Assembly: GCA_010645155.1 (NCBI GenBank)
Contig: CM021317.1
Span: forward strand, 12,050,658 to 12,114,657
Source of the DNA: Tigriopus japonicus
Lineage: Eukaryota; Arthropoda; Copepoda; Harpacticoida; Harpacticidae
Length of the DNA: 64,000 bases
Direction of reading: 5' to 3'
The notes under the pieces were generated by a model. That model saw only the letters and a program-made list of their open reading frames with translations, made no database searches and was not told the origin of the DNA. A program made the translations under genes and the position numbers. Positions 1-12,900 of the stretch are shown here, piece after piece (the first letter of the stretch is position 1; each line of letters starts with the position of its first letter).

Positions 1-63
1 AGGCAGTGCTGCGGATTGTGAAACTCTTTTGTTTTAGAGGTGAAAACAAGGAAGTCACCGTGG

Positions 64-191
64 TCACACAAATGTTCCAGGGGCAAGGATGGAATTGGGC
101 GGTATCCGCTGCTGCTGCTGAAGTTGTTGTTGCTGCTGCTTACGAATCGTCCCATACTGACCTATGAACGATCCATCCTCTTCAAACCGAC
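64..191 (-). CDS. Nrg: neuroglian alternative terminal exon B (FIGQY, poly-Q, ends TFV)
   Basis: The acceptor CAG lies at 192-194 and the exon enters in phase 1 from the shared exon 737-846. It encodes GRFEEDGSFIGQYG, the canonical ankyrin-binding motif, followed by a short Gln-rich stretch (QQQQQLQQQQ, from CAG/CAA repeats). It ends in APGTFV before TGA at 64-66. The T-F-V C-terminus fits a class I PDZ ligand. This exon is alternative to the one at 371-459, since both accept the same phase-1 donor. Confidence 0.88.
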
Positions 192-3100
192 CTGGAAGAC
201 ATTATTTCATTCCGTTAGTATTTGGGGGTTTCAAGCCGATTATTGACACTACTAAGTTGGCCATGCAACAGAGCTGAGAATAGTAAACAACTAAAATGAT
301 ACTCACGATTCGAGGTGGGTTGTGTTATTGCATTGGATCAATTGGAGGAGATTTGGGTCTTAAATAACAGTTAGACAAGTGTAGCAAATGCTGAGGATTG
401 CTCCGGATTGCGGTCTTTCCTGTATTTCCCGATGAAGGATCCGTCCTCGTCTAAACCGGCTAAAAATACAGGGTGTAACGAAAAAGCGGGGGCGGAAACG
501 GACAAGCAAACAACAAACGAAAACAGTCGGATCAGTAAATAGAAAATCAAGTTAATCTCACTAATGGAATAGAGTTGTCAAAGATGAAATATGTAAGGGA
601 AATGAGTTTGCAACTTGATCAAACTAAAGCTGGCGTAAAAAATTGTTAAAGATCGCCCAGCCAAGTACAGACAAAAAGGTCGAACGGCACATGCGTGTTT
701 GAATTTGGATTTCAAAACCTCTAAACGCCAACTTACCCGTGTTCTCTCCATCAGCGTAATCGGCAATACTATCAGTGTCAGATTCTGGAGGGAGTTTGAG
801 ATCAGAATTCATAGTCCCACCGCCTCCAAGATGGCGGTCGTCCAAACTGAAACGAGATTTCAAGCTCTCTTTGAAAATAGCGCCAAACCACAAACCTGTT
901 GACTTCTCGCCCTTACGGTTGAGTGTACTCAGGGAATCCGCCTTCGTCGTAAGGATCTCGACGTCCCTGTCTTTCCTCGCTCTCTTGGACGGCATATTTT
1001 CCTCCTCGGTTGCGTTTCACGATGCACACGGCCAAGCAGATCAACAACAAGAAGATCACTGCGGCCAACATGCCGATAAACCATCCCGAGTGCGCAATAG
1101 GCTCGTAGCCAGAGGCCCCGGAGGACGGGAGACTTGAGTAAGTGTAGACTGGAAGGATTCGTGAAGGGGTTTGGTGCTTGCCGTCAACGGCCACCACTCG
1201 GAAGTCGTAGGTTTCATCAGGATCTAGACCCCGAACCACGATGCTGTCCTCGTTCAGCTCTTCGTTGGAAGACAGGAACTGGGTCTCCATGTCTTTCTTG
1301 TACTGAACGTAGAAGTGGGAGCCGGGGTTGCCCTCAATATGAGGCATCCAGGTGACTTTGATTCGGGCAAACCCGTTCTCGGCGTTCATGATGATGTATT
1401 TGAAGCGAGGGCGACTGGGAGGCTCATCGGATTGAGGATTGGTATCGCATTCCGTGTAGTAAGGCATACCCTCGCCGGCTGAGGTGGTTGCACGAATGGT
1501 CACTCTGTATTTCGAATAGGCCTGCAAACCGGCTAACTTGGCTTTGTCCGTTCTGTTTTTCATGATCCGTGGCTCGCGTTCCAATAATGGACCAAGTTTG
1601 GTGCCATCTACCTCCTGATAATAGATCCTATAACCGGTAAGAACCCCGTTGACCTCTTGAGGTTGTTTCCAGGCCAAGAGTAAAGCGGAACTACCCATAG
1701 GAAAGCACTCCAACATGTCAACTGGGCCTGGTTTGCCCTCGGGTGTATCAAATTGAATCACGTTGCTCGGTGGGCCGTTGTAAGCTCCATTAAAAGCAAG
1801 GACGCGAGCGTAATTTGTAGCAAATGGCTTGAACGATTGAACCAAGGATCTGGTGGAATCACTCTTCATGATGATCTCTCGGAACTTTTCCTCTCCACTT
1901 TCTTGGGTCCAAGTTTGAATCTTGTATCCTTTGAATTCTCCTCGGATGGACTCTTTGCTTACTCCCTCCCAAGACACAATGGCTGATCGAGGGCCAACCA
2001 CTTCTTGTAGAGTGAAGGATGTTGGAGCTTCCGCTGGGATATCCTCTCCAGAGTAACCGAGAACCTCTTCTGCGGCCACGTTTGCCTCACCTTTTTGATT
2101 GTGTGCCACCACTTTGATCTTGTATTTGGTATATGTAGGTTGGTTGGGTATCAAAATCTCCTTCAGTCTCCAATCTGCCAGGTCTTCAATCTTCCATCTT
2201 TCGCCGGGGTTGTCTTGTCGCCAATAAATCCTGTACTTGAATTTTGGAGCATTGTGCTCGATCTCCGGCATTGGCTGTAAGATGAAGAAAATATTGTTGC
2301 GAGGCTCTCTTACAATCATTGCTGCTATAAATACTTACTGTCCAATAGATCACGAGGTTATTCGGAGCTGTTCCTCGTCCCTCGACATTGTCCGGGTTCT
2401 TGAAAGGAACATCCTCTGGAGTCAGACATGTTTTGGAATGGCCCGATGGGAGAGACTCGCCCACTTTATTCCTAGCAATCACTCGGAAAGTGTAGTTGGA
2501 CCATGGCGACATGCTCACTTTAAAGGACGTGTCAGTTGCAGGTACGATGTCTGAAAAGGAACATCAAAATTATCATCGTTTTCTAAATTCCGATTATACC
2601 ACCTCTCACCTGTGGCAGTTTCCCAGGTGTCTGGGGTGAATGAGGTGTTGTACTGGATCTTGTATGTAAGGATTGGAGCTCGATTATCACCCATGGGTTG
2701 CCAAACCACTGTTGCGTCCTTGGCGTTGCAGTCTACCCATCGCAATTGAGGTGGATTAGGTACGTCTTGCACGATAAGAGTCGCACTGGCTTCGGCATAA
2801 TCCAAATCCGATTCTGCTCGACACGTGTATCGTCCAGAATCCAGTTCCGTAGTTTTGGTGATGGTCAACGATTGATCCGATGATTGAATGAATCTGGGTT
2901 CCACATCGAAGTCAATGAGCTCGCCGTCTTTGAGCCACTTGATGGCCAAATGCAGGTCCGAGTCGTACACTGCATTGCAACGAAATGTTGCCGAGTCCGA
3001 AGCCTCTACTTCGTAGTCCTGTGGACTTCCAGTAATGCGAGTGTGTTCCTTCACCACTAATGAGCCTTTAGCACTTTGCCAACCAAATTTGTTGGTCGCA

Positions 3101-6100
3101 TTACACAAGTAATCGCCGGCGTCGAAAAATTTGACCTCTCTAATCATTAAGTCGCCCTCCGGTGTGATTTCATATCTGCCCCCAGTCAATTCGTCATCGT
3201 CGTGGAACCATTTCACAATGGGCTTGGGAGCACCAAAAGTTCTACATGTCAACGTGATTGTCTTTCCATCGACAGTTTGGGCCATTTCTTCCGGGCCAGT
3301 TGTGATCTCTGGGGGCAAGGCTAAAAAAGGCAAAAGCATATACGGTAAATTGAAAATCATCCATAGAAAGACCTTTTTTTGTTGTTACCTAACACGTTGA
3401 CGTAGACGTCCTTGTACACGTAACCCACTTCATTGGTAGCATTGCATCCGTAATTGCCAGTGTCGCCTTTCTTCAGATTCTTAATTGTGATTCTGGAGGG
3501 CGAGACAAAGCGATTGGGATTGTCATTGTCAATCAGAGGCTGTCCATTGTGGATCCAAACGATCCTGGGATCTGGTTTGCCATCGGCTTCGCACTCAAAT
3601 GTCACTTCCTCGCCTTCAGCAGCGGTCTGAATCTCAGGCTCGATCAAAAACCTCGGCTTGGCCAAGACTTTGAGGTTAATCGAATAGGATTGGGCCAAAC
3701 CCACACCATTCGAGGCTTCGCAAGTGTAATCACCTTCGTCTTCAAAGTCGACGTGTTTGATCACAAGTGTCTTGCCGTAATTATCGAAAGTGGTTCGACC
3801 CCACGGAAGTGCTCCACCCTGTTTCCTCCACCGAATTTCGGGCAAAGGTGTGCCTCCGTAGATGCACCACAGTTTCATCTCTTTGCCACGATACGCAACT
3901 TCGTTTCGCTTGCTACAATACTGCTTCACGGGTTCGTGCTTATTCTGAAGCCCTGCTGAGGATCCAGATTGGATCACTTGTAAATGGACACGATTTCCGA
4001 GCTTGTACTCGTTCCGAAAATATGACGCGGCAGAGCATGCGTACAGAAAATCCTCGGAAGCATCTTTTCTCGTCACATTGGAGAACCATAGTTCACCCTC
4101 GGGATCCACGGTCAATCGAGACGAATTGATGGTTTTCAACCAGTTTTGCCCCTAAACGTGGGAAAAGAAAGCTTGAGGTTTGACCCATAGGCTGTATTTG
4201 TCGACCTTTCTTACCTGCAACATCCAGTAGACGGATGGTGGTGGCCAGCCATCTGGAGATGAGCATACGATCCCGAAAGGTAAACCCTCCTCCACGGTCT
4301 CCGTTTTGGGAGGTTCGTCTTTGAAGTTGTTCAATTCGGATTTTCGAACGAAAACCGAATTTGTCGTGGCTGTTCCCCATTCGTTTGTGGCGAAGCATTG
4401 ATATTGACCTGAAACGATGGAATCGTTGTGGAACCATTGAAGAGATTTTCGATTTTGAGCGAGGTTAGCGTTTGAGTCAAGCCATTAAGAACACAAGTGT
4501 CTCTGAATCAAGGAGAGATGGATTCTGGTCTCAGTGAGAATTTAGGGTTGTTGTCTCCCTTTCTCTTTCATTGAGGAAGATCAAGGAAGAGAACATGTTA
4601 GTTGTTTGTTGGATTTGTCTGCAGCAGGGTGGACCACCACTTGAGTAATGACTTGACAATGTCAAGAGCACGAAAGGATTCGAGACTTTCGTGACAGAAA
4701 ACAGATGAACAGATCCAATTCTAGGCATTCCTTTGGTCCATCCAAGTACTACGATTATCGCCAGAAGATCAAATTGCTTTGGTTTCTACATGACAAGACA
4801 CAAACAGGGTGTGTGATTCTTCCAACAATCTCTGAACTACCAAAGGCTTTGGATCTTTTGACGGGGTTAAGAACGTACATTTCAGTACAAATCAAGTCAC
4901 ATAATCGAATCGTGTAATTTGCGACGGCAAATCTTGTGGAGGGTTGTATTTGTGTGTTCGTTTTCCCATACTTGAGATAAGTTCTCATCCTAAGCAAATA
5001 GTGTCCTAGAAGGGCCTCGTTTGAGGAGTACCTCCAACCAAAGGTAAGGGGAAACTTACTCAGCACGCACTTTTCGAGAGGGTCTCGATACCCTTATTGG
5101 TGAAGTAATTGAGTGGCCTCGAGTCAGCTAATGTGATGTGTATATTCGGGTACATGTACGTAGTATGCATGTGGGTGTGGGTATCCTATCCCTCTCCTCG
5201 AGGCAAATATATTTCTCCTCATCACCTTTCAATGAGGGCTAATTCGCAAACTAAGCACACCTATCTTGAATGGATCTGGCCACTGTCATTTGTCTAATGC
5301 ACTTTTTCGATTAGTGCAAATGGCTATTGAATGGGGAGAAACTGGGCCGAGGACGAACTTTTTTTGCCTTTCCCTCCCTCCAGTACACTTTTGGTGCTAT
5401 TATGCTCTTCCAAACCGAGTTTGACACACTTTTGTCTTCTTGACATGACGAAAGCCACCTCCAGATGAACCACGATTCACGATACCATGCCATGCCAAGT
5501 TGGCACATTTCGAGATTGCTTCACAAAAGTCTTAATCTGATTGACGCTTTCGGCAAGTCATTGATACGAAAAAATGCTGAATGCTTCCTCTTCTACTTCC
5601 AATTAATGAGACTCATATATGTCAGAGTTTTGTGGCACTTTAGTCGTTGATTATTGGGCCTAATTTTTTTGTGAAATACAAATAGATTCGTTTTCACTAA
5701 ACTATTAATAGATTACTTTAGGTTTAGTTTCAAAATTTGGTTTTAGAGATACAGTTGGTATCTCACATATGTTTAGCTAAAATATTTTGATACGAGCTTG
5801 GCCTAGCGGAGAATAGTTGTGGAGACACTCTTTGTGTGCTTCAAAAAAACGGGCTTTTTATGGATAACTCTATTTCACAACGGTTCCAAGACGCATATGG
5901 TTAAAAATACAAGGAACAGGTTCGGCAAGCTACGTGCAAAAGTCGAATGACTTGATTCGACGCTATTTAGAATACATGAAACAATCAGGAGAAAACAGGA
6001 CGATAACATAGTATTGTGTGACGCCCTTTCACATAGCGACAATGTTTGCATATACGAGTGAGGAGTCCTTGAACATCAAACGCGAACGTGTTCGTCTTCA

Positions 6101-9100
6101 TTGATCTTGTGATTTCCCATCTCAAGGTTAGAGCATCCATTAATCCTTTCGCCAAAAAAATATATATATACCCTAATCTCCCAATCCACGAAGATTCGCC
6201 CCAAGAAAAACACGCTCCAAAACGAATGCATTACCAAGTGATCACATTCAGCTCAGGCCATAACGATCCGTGCAGCGGCTCAACGAACACAAATTAATCA
6301 CCAGCTCATCAGTCACTTTCTTTGCTCTTTGACGGGGCCAATTTATTTGCAAACAACTGTGTGTAGAATGTGACCACTTGAAAGAGCAGAACATAGAGAA
6401 CATCAATTCTCCTGTTGTGTGTTCGAGTTCATGAGATGCGGCTAATTCCGCAACAATTGCCCAATTTCCTTTGCCCACAAGACTTGTCAACACCCTTTAC
6501 AGGGTGGGTAAGCATTACACGGGATTGTATGGAAATCTCAATTGAAGTTTTTTCCAATGTGGTGTTACATTTAAGAAAGGGAAATACAATGCCTTGGGGG
6601 ACTCACTTGGAAATGTTGCTCTGGTTGTGGTGAATCTTTGTAATTGATCTTTGTGTGTTTTGTAAGTATGAAGATATAAATTTTAGAAGTCACAGAGGCC
6701 ACTTTTTTTAATCTTTCATTTCTGTTTAACTCTCATCTTTAAATTCCGCATCCTGTATCAAAAGCCGTTCAAAAACAAATAAAGCGTCCAAAACGGATTA
6801 GCTGTTGTCACTCGAAAAATTTGGTTGTTCCAGCACCAGTTTCATTCAGCTAGCGCACTGCTCATTACTGAAAGGTTAGTGGCACGCCCCCATCATCTCA
6901 AGATCTTAATTTGCAATGACAAGTGGTGTGGGAGGGTAGGACAGGGGGCAGGTATCATCACAGATCTCAAGGCACATTATTACTTTGAAACAAACACAGC
7001 AAGGTTTGAATGAATCACAAAAGGTGGGGGTAAGTTCTTCTGAGCCACACGGGACATGTTTCAAGTTTATGCATAAACGTGAGGAGATTGATGATAGAAT
7101 TGTGCTTAAATGATTAGAGGGTTGGTTGTTTGGGTGGGTGGGTACTTTATGACAAGGTCATTAGCAATCGTCAAAAGGAAAATCTCACAGAACTGTGTAC
7201 GAAGTACAGTACGTGATACTCGACTGCCTGGATCGGGGGTTCGTTTACCTTCAATTTGGCGATAATCGAAAATTTCACCTAAACACATACAAATGCGAAT
7301 CCATTTGGATTAAGAAACAAAATTTGATCTCAAAGGGAAGATGTCAAGCTCAAGAACTCACCGATATCTTCGTCCCGAGGAGAGGTAATCACGAGCGTTC
7401 CTCGTCCAGGTTGTTGAGATATCCGGTCATCGTAAACTTGCCAGTCGAAAGGTTTGCCATTCTTACTCCAACGATATCTGTCGAAATGAAAGGTTTATGT
7501 TAAACACCCGTGAACCGCAAGAAACCATGCTTGAAGAATTTCTTTTGACACGACACTAGCTCCCTACTGAGATCCCCACCAATCTCGTGATCGACTACTT
7601 CCGGCATGAAGAGAGTAACCAAAAAGTTCCTTGGCAGGGGAAATAAAAAATGTAATTTCATAATGGGGTTTCCCTGAGGAATGTGTAGTCTCGAATGTCC
7701 ATAATACCATGGCCAATGTGAAACATTCCAGGTATTCTAAACCTTTTGAAATCTTTTGAAACGTCCAGAGCGCGCTAATTTGGGGTGTCCAATTCAATTT
7801 GAAATGGTGAGCATTTCTTGTTCATCTGTCTCCAGAAAAGGGTTGAAGAACAACCAAAGTGTTGGACCAGAAAACAACAACGGTAGATGAAATTATTCCA
7901 CTCGGAAAAAAGAAGCGACCAAGTCTATTTGTGTGAGCGTAAAACTTTCCAACTTCCATCTAAAACAACTCTAAAGTTAGACGCCTTGGCAAATTTTATC
8001 TCGAAAAGTTTCAAGTACTAAGTTCTAGAAGTTCTCTTCAAACTCTCCAAAACAAGGAACATGCAGTGAGTGAATTCTGATGCATCCAGCTGTTCTTCTT
8101 GCTCTGCTCTAGGGTGAAATTCCTGACACGAAATATATGTTAGCCCTTATCAATACACTTTGCGGGCAAAGCACATTTCAGAGTTCAAAAAGAGTTTCAT
8201 TTATGAAGATCTTACGGGAATTGACCAATTGTCCAGGGTTTATGAATATGCGAGTAACTACGTTAAGTGGACCGATCTTATGAGCCTCACGTGGTCCAAA
8301 CAGCTGTCCCAAATTATGGAGACAAGCGTTATTGTCTCGAGATGTTCACGCACTACATGAAGTACTACTTGATCCAGGTGTACAAAATGGACTTAGTACA
8401 AGCCAAGAATAGAGAAAACTTTGCAATTTCCATTCGAGCTACATGTTTAGAACATTTGGAATTCTGACAGGGCGGTGTGGAACCAGATGTTCAACACAAG
8501 GAGGGGAGAAATCCAACCCAAAAATGTCGACAGAACGAGGGAGAATGACTCACTTTGATGGCGTGAAGAAACTCATTTTCTGCCCCCTGATTATCTTTGA
8601 TCCAGAACTTGAAGCTAATTAAAACCAACAGAAAAGTCCCATTACTAGCTAACTTGCTCGAAACAATACTCACAAGGGAGCGGGTTCGCCATCGGCTTCA
8701 CACTCGATTATGAACGGCTTGTCATTCTCATCCGCTCGAGATTTGACTTGAAAGAGTAATTCATCCGTTGGAGGTTGTTTTATGATCCTGGGTGGACTCT
8801 GAACTGTAAGTAAAACGAAGACGGAGAGACGATATTAGTGACCGGAACATCCACAATAGGTCATCTTTTTTCGTCGTGCTGTGTCGTGGTCGATATTTAT
8901 ACAAGGTGAGAGACTCTGAATATGAATAAGTCGGTCTACATTTATTTTACATGAACTTTGCATAATTTTCAGCCTTGCCTCTCGATACCCAAATTATGCA
9001 ATAGTCAATGTCAAATGGGCGGTGATGCGTGCACGTCGTAATTTTAGCAAAGACGATTTCTCTCCTATGGATAAATTAACATTCTCGACAAGCCCCTTCG

Positions 9101-9922
9101 TACTGTATGTACAGAATAGGACCCTAAGATTAATGTGAGAGGGTTGATGTGATGAGTTACTCTTTTAATTAAGGGTATTATAACTTTGTTATGGCAATCC
9201 CGATTGCGTTGATTCTCATGCTACCAAACATACCCAAAATTAGACAAGTCCAGCACTTGGTCAGATTTAACGATCCTAAAGACGAATGGAGATGAACGGT
9301 AGGGAAAAAAGCGTAAGAAAAAAGTAAAAAAGCTTTGTCGTACTAGTTAGGAGGCAAAACAAAGACTAGATTTAATTCATCGAGGAATTAATTATAGGGT
9401 CTTTGTTTTATCTCTCTTAGGCGAAACTAATTTAAAAAAGATAGATTGGGTAGGCATTCCAATGAAATATGGACAACCCCAGAAGGATTAGGTTATAAAA
9501 TTTGTAACGGAAATAGGTAAGCGGAAAGAGCTGAAGGTTGGTAAGTAGAGTATTAGCGAAGACCTCGAGGATCCTCGTTTAGCAAATATGGTCATAAAAC
9601 TATCAAGTCTTGTCCAAAAAACGACACACTCGAAAAGAAACTTTTGTTAGAGCGAACATCAACGACGCATAAGAGGATGCGGTTTTACAAAAGCGGAGAT
9701 TTTAAACCTGCGCGATTGGCGGCACTTACTGAATCTTCCGGAAGGAACTTTCACTATAACATGAAATTGAACAAGAACACCTTCACCAGACTGAGAAGTG
9801 TACACGATGCAATAAAACGACTTACCGATGGCTAATGCCTGGAGGGAGGACAATAATACTAGGAAGATCTGTAGCATTTCTTTTGAGTTGGCCAAGGATA
9901 TGGAATTTTTCCTCAGGATCAT
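64..9922 (-). CDS. Nrg: neuroglian, L1-family cell adhesion molecule (multi-exon)
   Basis: Transmembrane adhesion receptor for neurite guidance, septate junctions and membrane anchoring to ankyrin-spectrin. Coding exons in transcription order: 9826-9922, 8674-8803, 7362-7477, 4215-4408, 3389-4151, 2610-3320, 2339-2550, 917-2274, 737-846, then either 371-459 or 64-191. All junctions have GT/AG and keep phase. The product is about 1259 or 1272 aa, close to insect neuroglian. It begins with a signal peptide (second Met, at 9877, gives the cleaner one), then six Ig domains, five fibronectin III domains, a membrane segment around residues 1135-1157 followed by a KRNRGGKYAV stop-transfer, and a cytoplasmic tail with ESDTDSIADYADG and an ankyrin-binding motif. 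Ig1 contains YRWSKNGKPFDW and GRGTLVIT, very close to insect neuroglian as I recall it. The 5' UTR and promoter were not located and may lie in the gene-poor DNA to the right. The family call is secure; the exact start is less so. Confidence 0.95.
371..459 (-). CDS. Nrg: neuroglian alternative terminal exon A (FIGKY, ends TLV)
   Basis: The acceptor TAG lies just right of 459 and the exon enters in phase 1 from the donor at 737. It encodes AGLDEDGSFIGKYRKDRNPE and ends FATLV before TAA at 371-373. It keeps the EDGSFIG core but has Lys where exon B and typical L1 proteins have Gln. The T-L-V C-terminus also fits a class I PDZ ligand. Because this exon carries its own stop codon, its use excludes exon B. 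Confidence 0.85.
4409..7361. other. Nrg: neuroglian intron between the Ig1 exon and the next Ig exon
   Basis: Intron of 2.95 kb. I see no further exon fitting the reading frame, no transposon ends and no RNA gene. It contains ordinary AT-rich DNA and short homopolymer runs only. Confidence 0.7.
8554..8614 (-). other. possible cryptic or poison cassette exon inside neuroglian
   Basis: A 61-base stretch bounded by TTTAATTAG on the 5' side and a strong donor AAA|GTGAGT on the 3' side. Read in the phase of the upstream exon it encodes FFKFWIKDNQGAENEFLHAI, resembling an Ig C-strand (W-I-K-D beside W-S-K-N of the normal exon). Its length is not compatible with the downstream exon: inclusion would give ATA TCG TTG GAG TAA. 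It is therefore either a frame-breaking regulated exon, a decayed duplicate, or chance. Confidence 0.3.
9356..9409. repeat. short perfect-arm hairpin in the first neuroglian intron
   Basis: AAAACAAAGAC at 9356-9366 pairs with GTCTTTGTTTT at 9399-9409, and an inner TTAATTC/GAATTAA pair extends the stem. It lies in the 1.0 kb intron 8804-9825, in which I see nothing else. The stem is AT-rich with a tiny loop, unlike a typical miRNA precursor, so no function is assigned. Confidence 0.5.
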
Positions 9923-12900
9923 CTTGAGAAGACAAGAGGGATTTGTGCCGAAGAGAATGAATAGAAAGAACGAGTCAGGGACGGAGGAGGAGGAGGAGAA
10001 GGAGGAACACGCCTATCCTCGAATTGACAATTTCCATAGATCCATGGTGGGGAAGACCTAGAAGACATAAGGCATTATTATGACTCTCTCATGATATTTG
10101 ACGCAGTAAATTGAGACATTTATGGCCCCCGTCTAATAACTTTTCCAGACAAGCCTACTCGTAAATCCGCCCATTGTTCTTGAAAAACAAGACAGAGCTT
10201 TTGGCCTCACAACATAATGCTTGACAAGCTCTCGCTTTATTTTCGAGAAAATCCGATCCGTGGTAATGAATCTGTCGAGTAAGATCGCCTATTTATCGTT
10301 GAAGCCAAAAGCGACAGGCAATCCATCACAATTTCTTGCTATTCCTGTCTCATCAATAAATCGATACAATTCGAGTGCAACAAGACCATGGCCAAACACA
10401 TCTCCCAATTTCCAACTTCCATCCCTCCATACACCCTCCTTCCCTTACGTTTGAAGCTTGCCTCCAACAAATTTCTTTCTTTCTCTATCTTGAGACCCGT
10501 CAAACAAAGAGATCAATAGAGAGGCCTTGTCCGATAAAAAATTTCTCTGCCTCTTTTTTTGTCAAAACTACAAATACATCCAAACGTTTGCAAGATACAA
10601 ACCTAAACAAGTGTTTGTGCAAAACTTATTCGATTTTTTCATATCCACCTCTTTTTAACATTTGGAGTTGGCTTGCACCTTGTCTGTTTCTTGAATATGA
10701 AGAAGCACTGATGCTCCCCATCGTTCTAATGTTCTCTCTGATTGTGCAGTTGTTCAATCTAATGCCACAGAGTAGTGAAGAGGGTTCGTTTGCTATTCAG
10801 TTGGCTTGAAGTGATTGCTCTTGAGTGCTGAGTAATACAAAAACGAGCAATAACAATATTGAGCAAGCACTCTTTCTTTCCCTTCATGTCAGAGTGCTCA
10901 TGAGCAACAATCATCCACATGAAATGCATAACATTGAAGATCCAATCAACGTGTCCTCTCCCATGTCTTGCAATTTCATTTATTGTGCACAGCAGAAATC
11001 TCAACTAAAACTTCCAGCTAATAAAAGTGATTCACAAACGGACACGTGGTACAGTTTTTGAATGTCCGTAGCTCAGGAATTCGCCCACTTTTTCCACCCT
11101 CCTTCCCACACAACACCCCATGACTTGGTTGGTTCATTCTAGATGTCATTAATCTGAATTTAACGCTTGGCCACACGAATCACCGAGACAACAAGAGCCA
11201 CGCCTAAATCCAAAATGGCTTTAGAATATCTCCCCCCACTTTTGGGTTCCCCGATTTTGGGCTCACCCACCATGTTCAAGACTGGCATAGGATTTGGTGT
11301 CGGACTCCAACCAAAATCAGCCGACAAACATCCATCAAGGCTAGTCGATCCAACGATAACCATTCCCATGACAATGGATCCAGGCCAAACAACGGGGAAC
11401 AAAACGACCACCCTTGCAACCCTTTATGGCATGGCCGAGTTCGGAAACCAATTGGAAAGCTAACGAGAATCTCTCCTGACAGTAATCACACCTTTTCCAT
11501 TGCCTGTGCCCCCATGAGGTTCTCTGTTCCGTTTTCCTCCCCCTGTTTCCTTGATGCGTTTGTTGCCTTCTGGGTAAAAACACCCTCGCTTTCTTCCGTT
11601 CTTTGGCTCTTTTCCTGGAGTGTCGTTACCTTTAATTTGGACTTATTTGTGCCGAGTTGCGTTCCATCTAGATCCCAAGCTTTTTCTGGGAACAACATGA
11701 CTGTTAAGAGGACATTGTTCGAGGGGGTTGGTAGACTGAGTGAGTGTGTGAACAACACAGGGCGAAATGCAAGTGCAACGTGAAACCAGAACCCCTAGGA
11801 GAAAGTCTCCCAAATTGCACCCTATAAATCCCACCATCTTCCTGTTTCCGGACACGACAAGAAAACACAACCATTCAGTCTTTTTGACTTTCTCCCATTA
11901 AACAATAGAATGTTGCATTTCTCCGTCTCACAACTGTTTATCTGGAAAGATATGATTGCTCCGGAAACCTTGAAGCAAACTCGGAACACTTGTGCGATTA
12001 AACGTCCAATTTATTCGGAAAAAAATGTTTTGTTTCGTCGCTCAAGTACGGTTTGGAAGACAAGAATCTTCGTTTTTCTTTGCTATGAAGTGGCTTTCAG
12101 CTCGCTTGAGCAGTCTTGATGGCATAAATTGAATCAGGCTGACAGATCAGGATTAGAAGGATCCGAACCAAGTTACGTTGAAGAAGAATAGGGGGAAAGA
12201 GGGGATCACATCTTCTCGTGTACACATTTGTAACATTGTGTCTTCTTTCCATCATCCCTCTATTGATTTATCCAACGTCAGGGGTTCAAGTTCCTAATTT
12301 GGAACATCGCTGATGAGCTGAATTCCACGAATTGTGGGTTAACAAGGAAGCTAATTACAAGTACGGGACAAACTCAAGTCGTTCTTGGATGAAACAATGG
12401 CGTTGGTCCCGAATCATGAGAATGAGGTTCTTTTCCACTTTGGATTGAACTACAAGAGGGGAAGGGACAATAAAGCCATCGAAAGTGAGTGTGGGAGAGA
12501 CGACAAGAACGAGGGGGTCTCTATGTAGTCGGCATACACTGTGCTACGTAAATATGCCAAGGGAGGCTTAAACAAATTGACTGGCTCATTTTCGTGAAAG
12601 CCTGCAAACGAACGACCCGCTTTAAGCAAGCTGGAACTTCATGGAACTTGAGGGTCACCAACAACTTTCTACTGGAACTTGATTCTTGTTTTTTTGAGGA
12701 AAAAGTGGGTCGTAAACCTCCAGCTTTTCAGCCTTTTCCGACAAAGCTGAATTAAATAACTGTGACTTACTCTATTTTTCGCTTCAGCAATATTTTCCAT
12801 GACAAAAAGTCCCTTGGCACCTTGGAAATTCATTAATAAGCCTGCCAAGGTTTTCATGTCGTATCAAATATTTGTCTTGTCCTCTTATTAGGGCCCTAAT

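Noticed and set aside
9356..9409. microRNA precursor in the first neuroglian intron
   Set aside because: The stem is AT-rich with a very small loop and about 20 paired bases in two blocks, shorter than a typical precursor. No known mature miRNA seed was recognised.
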